A stretch of DNA of 19,189 nucleotides from an uncultured Rivibacter sp. (GCA_946480925.1 CAMLLU010000089.1:1-19189); one strand, 5' to 3'; positions 9,336-17,571 are shown, counted from the stretch's first letter. Notes: generated by a model not told the origin, from the sequence alone. A program made the numbers and translations.

Positions 9336-9359
9336 GGCAGCGTTGCATCGAACGCTGCC
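9336..9359. promoter_or_regulatory. Perfect 9-6-9 inverted repeat upstream of the LysM/TPR gene
   Basis: GGCAGCGTT (9336-9344) and AACGCTGCC (9351-9359) flank a 6-bp loop. It lies 54-77 bp upstream of the minus-strand start at 9282 and has no T-run. It could be an operator or, if transcribed, a stable leader hairpin. Confidence 0.4.
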
Positions 9360-9399
9360 CCGCGTGCCGCCGCGGCCTGCGTCCCCCATGGGGCGAAAG

Positions 9400-9429
9400 A
9401 TTATTGATCGGACGATGAAGCGCGCACAA
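9400..9429 (-). promoter_or_regulatory. Possible sigma-70-type promoter for the LysM/TPR gene
   Basis: On the minus strand TTGTGC (9429-9424) and AATAAT (9405-9400) are separated by 18 bp, in one of the few AT-rich patches of this region. The -10-like box matches the consensus 5 of 6 but the -35-like box only 3 of 6. It is about 117 bp upstream of the start codon, placing the 9336-9359 dyad in the leader. Confidence 0.25.
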
Positions 9430-9506
9430 GCTTGGTGAGTGCACGGCTCATCGCAGCGTGGCCCGATGATGACACCCCAAGGCCTGTGCGCCCGTGTCGC
9501 GGCACG

Positions 9507-9522
9507 TGACTTTCGTTCATTG
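9507..9522 (+). promoter_or_regulatory. Copy 2 of shared 16-bp motif (exact)
   Basis: TGACTTTCGTTCATTG, identical to the copy at 14283. It ends 33 bp before the start codon at 9556 and points toward that gene. If an upstream GTG start (9439) were used, it would lie in coding sequence, which would weaken the regulatory reading. Confidence 0.45.
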
Positions 9523-9555
9523 CCCCGCGCGCTGCGACTCGTGAGCATCGAACGC

Positions 9556-10866
9556 ATGAGCCAGCCTTCGACGCCTTCGATGAGCCCCCAGGCGTTCTCG
9601 CGCCCGCCCATTCCCGTGGTGGTGCAGCAGCATGCCGAAGAGAGCGCCATGCTGCGCCACGTGCGCTCGGTGCTCGTGCGTGCTCCCCACGTGAAGCTGC
9701 ACCACCTGCGCCGCCTCGACGACCGCATTGCCGCCCACCTCGACGGTCTGGCCGTGGCGGGCCAATACGGCACGCAGTTCTGCACCGCCGCACTGGCCAG
9801 CCCCGGCGCGGGCGAAGTGTTCGCATGCACCGTGCGCGCCATCGAAGAACGCGACCACAAGGCGCTCGACCGCCTGCTGGCCATTGCCGCCGAGCTGCCC
9901 GATGCCAAGCGCGGCCTCGTGTCGGCCTTCGGCTGGGTGTCGGCGCAGCAGCTGCAGGGCATTGCGCGCGCGCTGCTCGGCTCGGCCGATGCGCTGCGGC
10001 GGGAGATCGGCCTCACCGCCTGCCGCCTGCACCAGGCCGACCCCGGCCCGGCACTCACCGCGGCCCTGCGTGACACCAACCCCTCGCTGCGCAACAGCGC
10101 CTTGCGCGCGGCGGCCGAGCTGGGCCGCACGGACTTGCTGGAGCACACCCTCGCCGCCATGGCCGGTGAAGACGAAAGCGTGGTGTTCCGCGCTGCCTGG
10201 GCCGCCTGTTTGCTGGGTGATCGCGATGCCTCTTTGCGCGTGCTGGCGCTCATTGCACAGCGCAGGGGCGAGCGCTCGCAACAAGCTGCGTCGCTGCTGT
10301 TGCTGGCGGCCGACTTCGAGCAAGCGCGCGAGCTCGTGCGCGGCACGGGCAAGCAGGCACAGGGCGAGCCGGCCATGAAGCGCCAGCTCGTGCAGGCCTG
10401 CGGCCTGCTGGGCGACGTGCAGTTCGTGCCGTGGCTCATCGACCTGATGGCCGACGACACGCTGGCGCGCGTGGCCGGCGAGTCGTTTTCATTGATCACC
10501 GGGGCCGACCTGGCCGCGCTGGACCTCGAGCGCAAGACCGCGCCCGAAGGCGTGTCGAACGGCCCCAGCGACGACCCCGAAGACGACGACGTGGCGCTCG
10601 ACGAAGACGAGAGCCTGCCGTGGCCCGAGCGCGACCTCGTGGCGCGCTGGTGGCAGGCCCATGCGGGTGACGTGCCGGCTGGTCAGCGTGTGTTCATGGG
10701 GGCGGCGCCGAGCCCCGAGCACTGCATGACGGTGCTGCGCGAGGGCTGCCAGCGCCAGCGTGCCGTCGCGGTGCGCCACCTGTGCCTGGCGGCGCCCGGT
10801 ACGCCGATGTTTCCCATTGCCGCGCCGGCTTGGCGGCAGCAGCGGCAACTCGGTGGCGGCCGGTGA
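9556..10866 (+). CDS. TIGR02270-like protein with HEAT-type repeats
   Basis: A 436-residue protein. It starts with a Ser/Pro-rich leader and then VVVQQHAEESAMLRHVRSVL plus a segment ending LDDRIAAHLDGLAVAG, which resembles the TIGR02270 family of uncharacterised proteins found in proteobacteria, often near T6SS genes. Residues about 148-235 are helical HEAT-like repeats (LRREIGLTACRL, NPSLRNSALRAAAELG, ESVVFRAAWAACLLGD). An acidic stretch near 337-353 (DDPEDDDVALDEDE) precedes a conserved-looking C-terminus (HLCLAAPGTPMFPIAAPAW). ATG 9556 is chosen over GTG 9439 because the added 39 residues look like basic leader and would contain the shared motif. No signal peptide; cytoplasmic. The function is unknown; HEAT folds usually bind other proteins. 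Confidence 0.75.
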   Translation: MSQPSTPSMSPQAFSRPPIPVVVQQHAEESAMLRHVRSVLVRAPHVKLHHLRRLDDRIAAHLDGLAVAGQYGTQFCTAALASPGAGEVFACTVRAIEERDHKALDRLLAIAAELPDAKRGLVSAFGWVSAQQLQGIARALLGSADALRREIGLTACRLHQADPGPALTAALRDTNPSLRNSALRAAAELGRTDLLEHTLAAMAGEDESVVFRAAWAACLLGDRDASLRVLALIAQRRGERSQQAASLLLLAADFEQARELVRGTGKQAQGEPAMKRQLVQACGLLGDVQFVPWLIDLMADDTLARVAGESFSLITGADLAALDLERKTAPEGVSNGPSDDPEDDDVALDEDESLPWPERDLVARWWQAHAGDVPAGQRVFMGAAPSPEHCMTVLREGCQRQRAVAVRHLCLAAPGTPMFPIAAPAWRQQRQLGGGR

Positions 10867-10934
10867 TGAGAGAGGCCGCTTCGCACGGCAGCCGTTGCTG
10901 GTGTTGCTGCTGCTGTTGCCGCTGCTGAGCACCC

Positions 10935-11096
10935 ATGGACCCGCGTTGGCTCTTCCCCTTGCTGGCTGCGGCCTTCGCCGTGGCCGCCGGTGTGCGCTGC
11001 CTGCGCGCACGCCGGCTCGACCCGGCCGCGCGTACCTGGGTCACGCTGGCGGTGCTGTTCGGCCTCGTGTCGGCCTGGCTGCATTGGGCGGCGTAG
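10935..11096 (+). CDS. Small two-helix membrane protein (53 aa)
   Basis: A 53-codon frame begins MDPRWLFPLLAAAFAVAAG, followed by a basic connector (RCLRARRLDPAARTW) and a second hydrophobic segment VTLAVLFGLVSAWLHW. Two short helices joined by a positively charged loop suggest an inner-membrane peptide with the loop in the cytoplasm. It lies 68 bp after the TIGR02270-like gene on the same strand, and its stop is 9 bp from the stop of the convergent histidine kinase gene, so it fills the gap exactly. I do not recognise a characterised family. No strong ribosome-binding site was seen, but codon composition matches the neighbours. Confidence 0.6.
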   Translation: MDPRWLFPLLAAAFAVAAGVRCLRARRLDPAARTWVTLAVLFGLVSAWLHWAA

Positions 11097-11105
11097 CGCG
11101 CCGCA

Positions 11106-13034
11106 TCAACGCACGGCAGCCGCGTACACCCACTCCAGCTTCAGCACCTGGCCCAGCACGGCCAGCAGCTCGGCCTGGTCCACCGGCTTGGCGATGAAAC
11201 TCGCCGCGCCGGCCCGGCGCGCCGCTTCGCGTTCTTCAGCACCCGCGCTGGCCGACACGGCGACCACCGGGATATCCGCCGTGCGAGGCGCGGACCGCAG
11301 CCGTTGCATGGCCTGCGAACCGCTCAGCCGAGGCATCGTGAGGTCCATCAAGACGACATCGGGCGAGAGCATGCGCGCCTGGTCCACCGCATCGAGGCCA
11401 TCCACCGCGGTGCTCACGTCGAAGCCGAAGAGGCTGAGCGTTTCGCTCAGCACCTGGCGATTGAGCTCGATGTCGTCGACCACCAGCACCAGACGCCTGC
11501 GCCCCGCGTAGCCGCGAATCCCACGCGACGCCGCTTGCGCGGCAGGTGGCGGCTGCGTGATGGGCAGGCCCAGCATGAACGAGAACTCGCTGCCTCGGCC
11601 CGGCTCGCTTCGCACCGCGATGTCGCCGCCCATCTGCCGCACGAGCTGGCGGCTCAGCGCCAGCCCCAGCCCCGTGCCGCGGCTGCGGTAGGCCGCGTCG
11701 CCCAGCTGCTCGAAAGGGCGGAACAGCCGGTCGAGGTCGTGCTCCTCAATGCCGATGCCGGTGTCGCGTACGGCAAAGCCCAGCTGCACCATCCCGGCCG
11801 CGGCGTCCTGGGTGCTGGTGACCGCGAGCGTGACGCTGCCGCGGGGCGTGAACTTGATCGCGTTGCCCAGCAGGTTGAGCAGCACCTGCCGCAGGCGCTG
11901 GCCGTCCACCGCCACGGCCGGCAGCGCGGCCGGCACATCCAGCGCGAGCGTGAGCCCTTTGCGCTCGGCCTCGATGGACACGGTGGCCATCACGTCGTCG
12001 AGCAGGCGCCGCAGCTCCACGGCCTGTGGAAACAGGTCCATGCGGCCGGCTTCGATCTTGGCGAGGTCCAGCACGTCGGTGATGAGCCCGAGCAGGTGCT
12101 GGCCTGAGCGCTCGATCGCGGTGAGCCCCCTTTGCAGGCGCGCCGCATCAGGCGGCGAGACCCGCAGCAGCTGCGCGAACCCCAGCACCGCATTCAGCGG
12201 CGTGCGCAGCTCATGGCTCATGTTGGCCAGGAAGGCGCTCTTGGCACGGCTGGCCACTTCGGCCCGATCCACGGCCCGCGCCAGCTCGGCGGTGCGTTCG
12301 CGCACGCGCTCTTCCAGCTGCTCGCCGTGGCGGCGCAGCGCTTCGTTGGAGGCGGCCAGGCGCTCGGCCATGGTGTTGAACTGCGCGCTCACGCGACCCA
12401 GCTCGTCGGGCGAACTCACGGCGCACCGCGCGGCGAAGTCGCCCTCGGCGAAGTGGCGCATGGTCCGGTCCAGCGTGGCCAGCGGCCGCCGCACGATGCG
12501 GCCCACCAGCCAGTAGGTCACGCCGAACACGCCCAGCAGCACCGCGAGCGACATGCCCAGGTGCGTGAGCCGCGCCTGGGCCAGCGCCTGCCGCATCGGC
12601 TCGCGGCTGAACACGATGCGCACCTCGCCAATCTGGCGCACCAGGCCGTCGGCCGTCGTGTAGTGGATCGATTCCTTGCGTTCCAGCGCGTCCTGCTCCG
12701 GTGCTTCGCCGCCGCGCATCGGCACCACCTCTCCGTAACCCGCGGCAGTGACCGTGATCGACGCCACCTCTGCACTGGCGTTCACGCTGTCGAGCAGCAG
12801 CTCGATGGCCTGCGTGTCCACGTTCCACAGCGGGTACGACAGGCTGCGCGACAGCAGCTGCGTGGTGCCGGCCGCACGCTGGCTGAATTCGGCTTGCCGC
12901 CGCGTGCCTTCTCGCTGGTCGAGCACCCACCAGAAGCTGCCCAGCGTGAGCAGCAAGGTGGCGGCCAGCGCGGCCACGAGCTTGGCGCGCACGCTGGCCG
13001 CACGCAGGGCGGTCGTGGGCGAAGGCAACCTCAC
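11106..13034 (-). CDS. Hybrid sensor histidine kinase with C-terminal receiver domain
   Basis: A 642-residue protein. Membrane helix about 17-37, periplasmic sensor of about 120 residues, second helix about 158-178, HAMP about 180-235 and a coiled-coil linker. The HisKA domain has phospho-acceptor His274 in NMSHELRTPLN. The HATPase_c domain has Asn391 in the N box, DTGIGI and GTGLGLAL. The receiver is about 514-635 with Asp520/Asp521, phospho-acceptor Asp564 in LMDLTMPRL and Lys616. Start is GTG 13034, which overlaps the stop of the upstream binding-protein gene as GTGA; the open frame continues upstream only as antisense to other genes. No DNA-binding response regulator or Hpt protein is nearby, so the final output is unknown. 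It probably receives its signal from the binding protein, as in LuxP-LuxQ or TorT-TorS. Confidence 0.9.
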   Translation of the reverse strand: MRLPSPTTALRAASVRAKLVAALAATLLLTLGSFWWVLDQREGTRRQAEFSQRAAGTTQLLSRSLSYPLWNVDTQAIELLLDSVNASAEVASITVTAAGYGEVVPMRGGEAPEQDALERKESIHYTTADGLVRQIGEVRIVFSREPMRQALAQARLTHLGMSLAVLLGVFGVTYWLVGRIVRRPLATLDRTMRHFAEGDFAARCAVSSPDELGRVSAQFNTMAERLAASNEALRRHGEQLEERVRERTAELARAVDRAEVASRAKSAFLANMSHELRTPLNAVLGFAQLLRVSPPDAARLQRGLTAIERSGQHLLGLITDVLDLAKIEAGRMDLFPQAVELRRLLDDVMATVSIEAERKGLTLALDVPAALPAVAVDGQRLRQVLLNLLGNAIKFTPRGSVTLAVTSTQDAAAGMVQLGFAVRDTGIGIEEHDLDRLFRPFEQLGDAAYRSRGTGLGLALSRQLVRQMGGDIAVRSEPGRGSEFSFMLGLPITQPPPAAQAASRGIRGYAGRRRLVLVVDDIELNRQVLSETLSLFGFDVSTAVDGLDAVDQARMLSPDVVLMDLTMPRLSGSQAMQRLRSAPRTADIPVVAVSASAGAEEREAARRAGAASFIAKPVDQAELLAVLGQVLKLEWVYAAAVR

Positions 13035-14137
13035 GGCGGAGTCGACCCCGACAGCAGCGCCGCGAGTCCGAAGTCGTAGCGCGTGACTTTCGGGTTGTGC
13101 ACCTTCGAATAGCGACGGAAGTCGATCGGGCGCTCCCGCTCGGAAAACGCCTGTTCGTAGTCGCGCAGGTTCGCGCGCGTGACCACGTGCAGGTTGTCGA
13201 GCCGCCGCCGCAGGCCACCGTCCGCGGCGAAGTCGATGCCGTTGGCATGGTCGTAGAGCATCACCATGGCCCACGCGCCGACGAGGTGGTGCCCCGCCAG
13301 CGTGGCCGTGAGTCCGCCGTCTTCGGCAAGGCTGTGCAGTGCGCGCCCGAATCCGCCCATGCCGCCCACCACCGCCTTGAAGCCGCGCGCACGCGCTGCC
13401 TTCAGCGCGCCCAGTGCCATCTCGTCGTTGGCGGCCCAGATGAGGTTGGTCTGCGGGTAGCGCGCCAGCAGCACCTGTGCCTTGCGCTCGCCGTCGGCCT
13501 CGCTCCAGTCGCTGTAGACCAGCTGCTCCAGCCGCGCGCCGCGCACGCCGGCCAGGTAGTCGGCCAGCCCCTGGGCACGCTCGTTCGACACCGGCGTGGA
13601 ATTCGGGCCGGTGATGCCGATGGCGCTGATGGGGCGCTCGCCCAGCTCGCGGTGCAGCACGGCGGCCAGGCGGAACACGCCGCGCGTGTTGTCGGGCACC
13701 GCGCTGCCGATCCAGCGCACGTAGCGCTCGCGCTCGTTGCCCAGCGTGCTGCGCTGCTCGTCGGTCATGTCGCTGTGGATCACGAACACGCGCGCGGGTG
13801 AAGGCTCCAGCGCCTCGAGCAGCGCGGGCCCGGCCATCTTGTCGTTGACGATGATCACGTAGTCGGGGGCGGCCGTGCGCGGCCGCGCGGCCACCTCGCG
13901 CGCGTGGTCGATCATCTTCAGGTGGTCGTGCGAGGCGTTTTGCACCTCCAGGTGCATGCCCAGCTGGCTGGCGGCCAGGGCCATGTAGTCGACCGCGGCG
14001 CGGGCCATCGGCCCCGTAGGGGCGGGGTTGGGCGAGCCCGGGTTGAGGAACACCACGCTCGGCATGCGCGGCGGCGCGGCCCCGGTGGCAAAGCCGCTCG
14101 CAAGGGCGGCTGTGAGCAGGCAACGGCGGGTCGGCAT
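13031..14137 (-). CDS. Periplasmic substrate-binding protein (type 1 periplasmic-binding fold)
   Basis: A 368-residue protein with a signal peptide (MPTRRCLLTAALASGFATGA, cleavage near residue 21). The mature part resembles sugar/autoinducer-type binding proteins: VVFLNPGSPNPAPTG opening, repeated alpha/beta segments such as PDYVIIVNDK and RVFVIHSDMTD, AIGITGPNSTPVSNERAQGL, NLIWAANDEMALGALKAARA, and a KAVVGGMGGFG segment. ATG 14137 fits the signal peptide; ATG 14176 would add 13 residues. No ABC permease or ATPase gene is adjacent, while the next gene is a hybrid histidine kinase overlapping by 4 bases. It is therefore more likely a ligand sensor for the kinase than a transport component (inference). 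The ligand is unknown. Confidence 0.82.
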   Translation of the reverse strand: MPTRRCLLTAALASGFATGAAPPRMPSVVFLNPGSPNPAPTGPMARAAVDYMALAASQLGMHLEVQNASHDHLKMIDHAREVAARPRTAAPDYVIIVNDKMAGPALLEALEPSPARVFVIHSDMTDEQRSTLGNERERYVRWIGSAVPDNTRGVFRLAAVLHRELGERPISAIGITGPNSTPVSNERAQGLADYLAGVRGARLEQLVYSDWSEADGERKAQVLLARYPQTNLIWAANDEMALGALKAARARGFKAVVGGMGGFGRALHSLAEDGGLTATLAGHHLVGAWAMVMLYDHANGIDFAADGGLRRRLDNLHVVTRANLRDYEQAFSERERPIDFRRYSKVHNPKVTRYDFGLAALLSGSTPP

Positions 14138-14282
14138 GTGCGTGCGTACCGTGTGCGTGATGGGCGGTCGGGGCATTGTGCGCCCGATCGATGGCGTGGC
14201 TGTTGCGCGGTGTTTGCTGCGGTGCACGTGGCGACCACGGGCGGGGCGTCCATCGGTAGGAACCATGAGCCCACACGGCGGA

Positions 14283-14298
14283 TGACTTTCGTTCATTG
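14283..14298 (+). promoter_or_regulatory. Copy 3 of shared 16-bp motif (exact)
   Basis: TGACTTTCGTTCATTG in the 211-bp divergent region between the binding-protein gene and tagH. It ends 50 bp before the tagH start and points toward it, identical to the copy at 9507. Confidence 0.45.
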
Positions 14299-14348
14299 AA
14301 GCCGCCAACAGGGCAGCCCACCATGGTGATGCAGCCGGACACAACACC

Positions 14349-16412
14349 ATGACCCTGACCCTGCGCGCGGTATCGCTCAACGACCAGCCGTTGACCCAGC
14401 CGATCACGGCGCATTTCGACGCGAAGGGCGGCACCATCGGGCGCTCGGACCACAACACCATGGCGCTGCCCGACCCCGAGCGCCACATCTCGCGCCAGCA
14501 GGCGCAGATCAGCCTGGGCGGCGAAGGCGGCTACCTCATCAAGAACGTGGGCAGCGCCAACCCCATCATCGTGCGCGGGCAGCCGCTGTCGCAGGGCGAA
14601 ACCACCGCGCTCTCGCACAGCGACCAGGTGCGCATCGGCGGCTATCTGCTCGAAGTCCTCGAAGAGCGCGACCAGGACAGCGAAGCCTCCACCATCACGC
14701 GCGGGCGCGCCGTGGTGGACGCCCACACGCCGCCCATGCAGCGCGCCGCGGCACCCGTGCACGGCAGCGGCAGCATGACACGCCCACCCGCCGCACCCTC
14801 CGGGCCGTTTGCCGAGCTGGGCGCGCCGCTGTCGAGCAGCAACCCGTTTGCCGACCTCTTGGGCTCGCCCGCGCCGCTGAACGAACCACCGGGCGCGGTG
14901 CCGGTGTCGGCCCCGCTGCCGGTGGCCGCCGTGCGCGCCGCAGCGCAACAGCAGCCACCACAAGCCGGCAGGGGCATGCCGCCTGCGGCGCCGGACCCGT
15001 TTGCCGATCTCGGCTTCGGCGCGCCGGCCGGCATTCCGGCCGACTCGGCCGCCTGGGCCCCGCCACCCCCACGCGACGTGGCGCCGCGGCTGCCGGACGA
15101 TTTCGATCCCTTCGCCGCACCACCGCCGAGCGCGCCCGTGCTGCCGCCCACGGCCCCCGCGCCGGCGGGTGCCGGCGTGTTCGACGACCTCATTCCCAGT
15201 GCGGCGCCTGCCTCCATCGACGAGATGTTCGGCCTGGGCCACGCTGCCCAGCCGCAGTCACGCGACCCGTTGGCAGACTTCATGGCCGGCACGCCGCCGC
15301 CGGGCCAGCAGGGCCAACCCGCCGCGGGCCACAACGAGATCGGCGGTGCAGTGCTGCCCACCGACCCGCTGGCGCTGTTCGGCGGCACGCCTGCTCCGGC
15401 GGGTGCTGCGGGCGCACCGGCCGCGGCCGACCACACGCCCGAGCTGCATGCGTCGTTCCGGCCGCCCGGCTTCATGCCGGCGCGTTCGGCGCCGCTGCCC
15501 GAGCCGCCGCCCGGTGCCGCACCGGTGCTGCCTACCGGCATCGACTGGCTGGCCTCCGCGCCCGGTCCTGTTCCTGCAGCGGTGCCTGCCGCCGGCGCTG
15601 CGCCGTTTGCGAAGCCCATGCCCCAGCCGGCACCACCGCCGCTGCCGCCAACGCAAACGCAGCAGCTGCCCAGCCCCACGCCGGCACCGGCCGCCGTGTT
15701 CACGCGTCCCGAGCCCACGCCAGTGGCCGTGCCATCGGTGGCCGCTGCGATGGCGCAGCCAGCCGCCGCTGCACCGGCAGGCATGTGGAGCGGTGACACG
15801 CGCGAGCTGTGGAGCGCCTTCTGCGAAGGGGCCGGCCTGCGCCTTTCGCCCCCGCAAGGGCTCAACCCCGAGCTCATGCGCGTGATGGGCACGCTGCTGA
15901 GCACCGCGGTCGATGGCACGCTGCAGCTCGTGGCCGTGCGCGCCGCCACCAAGCATGAGCTGCGTGCGCAGGTCACCATCATCCAGGCGCGCAACAACAA
16001 CCCGCTGAAGTTCTCGCCCGACGCGCAGTCGGCCCTGGAGCAGATGCTGCAGCCGCCGGTGCGCGGCTTCATGAGCGGCCCGGCGGCGATGGCCGATGCG
16101 ATGAACGACCTGGTGGGCCATGCCATCGGCACCATGGCCGGCACGCGCGCCGCGCTCGAAGGCGTGCTGGGCCGCTTCCGCCCCACCGAGCTCGAAGCCA
16201 AGCTGGTGGGCAAGAGCGTGCTCGACAGCCTGCTGCCCATGAACCGCAAGGCCAAGCTGTGGGAGCTGTACCTCACGCATTTCGAAGCCATACGGGAAGA
16301 AGCGCAGGAGGACTTCCACACCCTGTTCGGCAAGGCCTTCCTGGCCGCCTACGAGCAGCAGCTCGAGCGGCTGCAACGCGAAAAAGCCGGCCGCGCCCAG
16401 CCGTCGGCGTGA
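14349..16412 (+). CDS. tagH: Type VI secretion-associated FHA domain protein TagH
   Basis: A 687-residue protein in three parts. Residues 1 to about 105 form an FHA phosphothreonine-binding domain: GGTIGRSDHNTMALPD, then RHISRQQAQI, and a GSANPIIVRG loop, so the Arg, Ser and His/Asn positions typical of phosphopeptide binding are present. About 110-475 is a Pro/Ala-rich, probably disordered linker carrying six short DPFADL-like repeats. About 478-680 is the conserved TagH/ImpI C-terminal domain (LWSAFCEGAGL, NPELMRVMG, an RNNNPLKFSP core, LLPMNRKAKLWELY). In T6SS loci Fha/TagH recruits apparatus components after threonine phosphorylation. It is first of a two-gene operon with the phosphatase. 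The T6SS label rests on the domain combination; no core tss gene is in the window. Confidence 0.88.
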   Translation: MTLTLRAVSLNDQPLTQPITAHFDAKGGTIGRSDHNTMALPDPERHISRQQAQISLGGEGGYLIKNVGSANPIIVRGQPLSQGETTALSHSDQVRIGGYLLEVLEERDQDSEASTITRGRAVVDAHTPPMQRAAAPVHGSGSMTRPPAAPSGPFAELGAPLSSSNPFADLLGSPAPLNEPPGAVPVSAPLPVAAVRAAAQQQPPQAGRGMPPAAPDPFADLGFGAPAGIPADSAAWAPPPPRDVAPRLPDDFDPFAAPPPSAPVLPPTAPAPAGAGVFDDLIPSAAPASIDEMFGLGHAAQPQSRDPLADFMAGTPPPGQQGQPAAGHNEIGGAVLPTDPLALFGGTPAPAGAAGAPAAADHTPELHASFRPPGFMPARSAPLPEPPPGAAPVLPTGIDWLASAPGPVPAAVPAAGAAPFAKPMPQPAPPPLPPTQTQQLPSPTPAPAAVFTRPEPTPVAVPSVAAAMAQPAAAAPAGMWSGDTRELWSAFCEGAGLRLSPPQGLNPELMRVMGTLLSTAVDGTLQLVAVRAATKHELRAQVTIIQARNNNPLKFSPDAQSALEQMLQPPVRGFMSGPAAMADAMNDLVGHAIGTMAGTRAALEGVLGRFRPTELEAKLVGKSVLDSLLPMNRKAKLWELYLTHFEAIREEAQEDFHTLFGKAFLAAYEQQLERLQREKAGRAQPSA

Positions 16413-16441
16413 GTTGAGAAGAGGGGAGGAGCGCGGCCACC

Positions 16442-17224
16442 ATGCTCGAGATCGCCATCGCCACACGCAGCGAACGCGGCAAGCGCGAAGTCAACGAAGA
16501 CGACCTGAGCGCCGGCCGGGTGGACAGCGGCTGGTTCGCCGTGCTGGCCGACGGCGCGGGCGGCCACGCCCATGGCGCCGAAGCCTCGCGCATCGCGGTG
16601 GACTGCGTCGAGGAAGTGATGCACAGAGAAGAGCCGCAGTTCTCGCCCGAACACCTGCACCAGACCGTGCTCGCCGCCCATGCCGAAGTGCAGCACCACC
16701 AGAAGCCGGGCGACGGTGCGAACCGCATGCATTCCACCATCGTCGTGCTGTGGGTGGACAGCGCCAGCGACCGCGCCCTGTGGTCGCACGTGGGCGATTC
16801 ACGCCTCTACCGCCTGCGCAATGGCGTGATCGACATCGTGACCAGCGACGACAGCGTGGTGCAACGCATGGTCGAGGCGGGCCTGCTCACTGCGCAACAG
16901 GCCCAGCACCACCCCAAGAAAAACCAGCTCATCGCCGCACTCGGCATTCAAGACGCGGTGGAGCCCCACACGCTGACGCAACCCGTGGCCATTGAAGACG
17001 GCGACGCCTTCTTGCTGTGCAGTGATGGCTGGTGGGACTCGCTCGACGAGGGAGTGATCGCCGAAACGCTGAGCGACGCATCGAGCCCCGATGAATGGCT
17101 GACCGCGATGCAGCGTCATATCGAAGCACAGGGTCACCCGAAGCAGGACAACTTCAGCGCGATCGGGGTGTGGGTGGGGGATCCGGGGGGGACGACTCGG
17201 ATCATGGGGGATGTGGCGGCGTGA
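16442..17224 (+). CDS. PP2C-family Ser/Thr phosphatase (PppA/Stp type)
   Basis: A 260-residue single-domain PPM phosphatase. Metal-binding and core motifs are present: VNEDD (Glu19/Asp20), LADGAGG (Asp37), VGDSRLYR (Asp119), CSDGWWD (Asp195) and KQDNFSAIGV (Asp236). It dephosphorylates Ser/Thr phosphoproteins using two Mn/Mg ions. A good Shine-Dalgarno GGAGGAG sits 10 nt before ATG. The 29-bp gap after tagH suggests one operon, matching the usual fha/pppA pairing in which the phosphatase resets the kinase-FHA switch. The last codons are G-run rich, unlike the C-rich body of the gene. The ORF frame ends cleanly and no domain is missing. Confidence 0.92.
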   Translation: MLEIAIATRSERGKREVNEDDLSAGRVDSGWFAVLADGAGGHAHGAEASRIAVDCVEEVMHREEPQFSPEHLHQTVLAAHAEVQHHQKPGDGANRMHSTIVVLWVDSASDRALWSHVGDSRLYRLRNGVIDIVTSDDSVVQRMVEAGLLTAQQAQHHPKKNQLIAALGIQDAVEPHTLTQPVAIEDGDAFLLCSDGWWDSLDEGVIAETLSDASSPDEWLTAMQRHIEAQGHPKQDNFSAIGVWVGDPGGTTRIMGDVAA

Positions 17225-17571
17225 GGGGGCTGGGCTACATGAGCCAGCCGATGCGGGCAGCGATCGTCAATGCCGACAGCTACGCCAATATGGTGGTGGC
17301 ATTACAGAAGGCTGAGGGGTGGCTAGGCCAGGAATCGGCCACATGCTGACTTTGACGCGTGCCCAGCGTGTGACCGCTCAAGGCTGGAAGCAGTCAATAT
17401 CGCCGACGGATGCGGACGCGGGGCCGGTCACACGCGGCTACCTGGGGGACGGGATGGCAACTCGTGATCCTGCACGAGAGCTTCAAGGGCCTCCTTGATC
17501 TCGGCAGGAATTTCAATCGCGCGGAACGACCGAGCGATCAGAGACGCATTCAGCGATACAGACCTTAAGTG
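17225..17571. other. Gene-poor junction between the signalling region and the acquired nuclease gene
   Basis: No recognisable full gene is present. On the plus strand a 36-codon frame (17239-17349, starting MSQPMRAAIVNADSYANMVV) follows a G-rich Shine-Dalgarno-like stretch, but I recognise no family. On the minus strand an open frame continues from the nuclease stop to 17428 and encodes a protein-like helix (AIEIPAEIKEALEALVQD); it may be a gene remnant. Composition shifts here from very GC-rich toward balanced. No terminator or tRNA was identified. Confidence 0.5.

Noticed and set aside
10866..10925. 19-codon Cys-rich frame overlapping the TIGR02270-like gene stop
   Set aside because: It comes from a TTGCTG-type low-complexity run (CWCCCCCCRC), is very short and has no support.
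14319..14328. Palindrome CACCATGGTG before tagH, and CCCCATGGGG at 9384-9393
   Set aside because: Ten-bp palindromes around CATG are expected by chance in GC-rich DNA and differ from each other.
11106..15242. A single open minus-strand frame of 1378 codons
   Set aside because: Beyond 13034 it runs antisense to or out of frame with the binding-protein and tagH genes, and shows Arg/Gly/His-rich composition typical of GC-rich shadow frames. Only 11106-13034 has real domains.
14642..16333. 563-codon frame antisense to tagH
   Set aside because: Gly/Ser/Ala low-complexity reading of the Pro-rich linker on the opposite strand; tagH itself has recognised domains.
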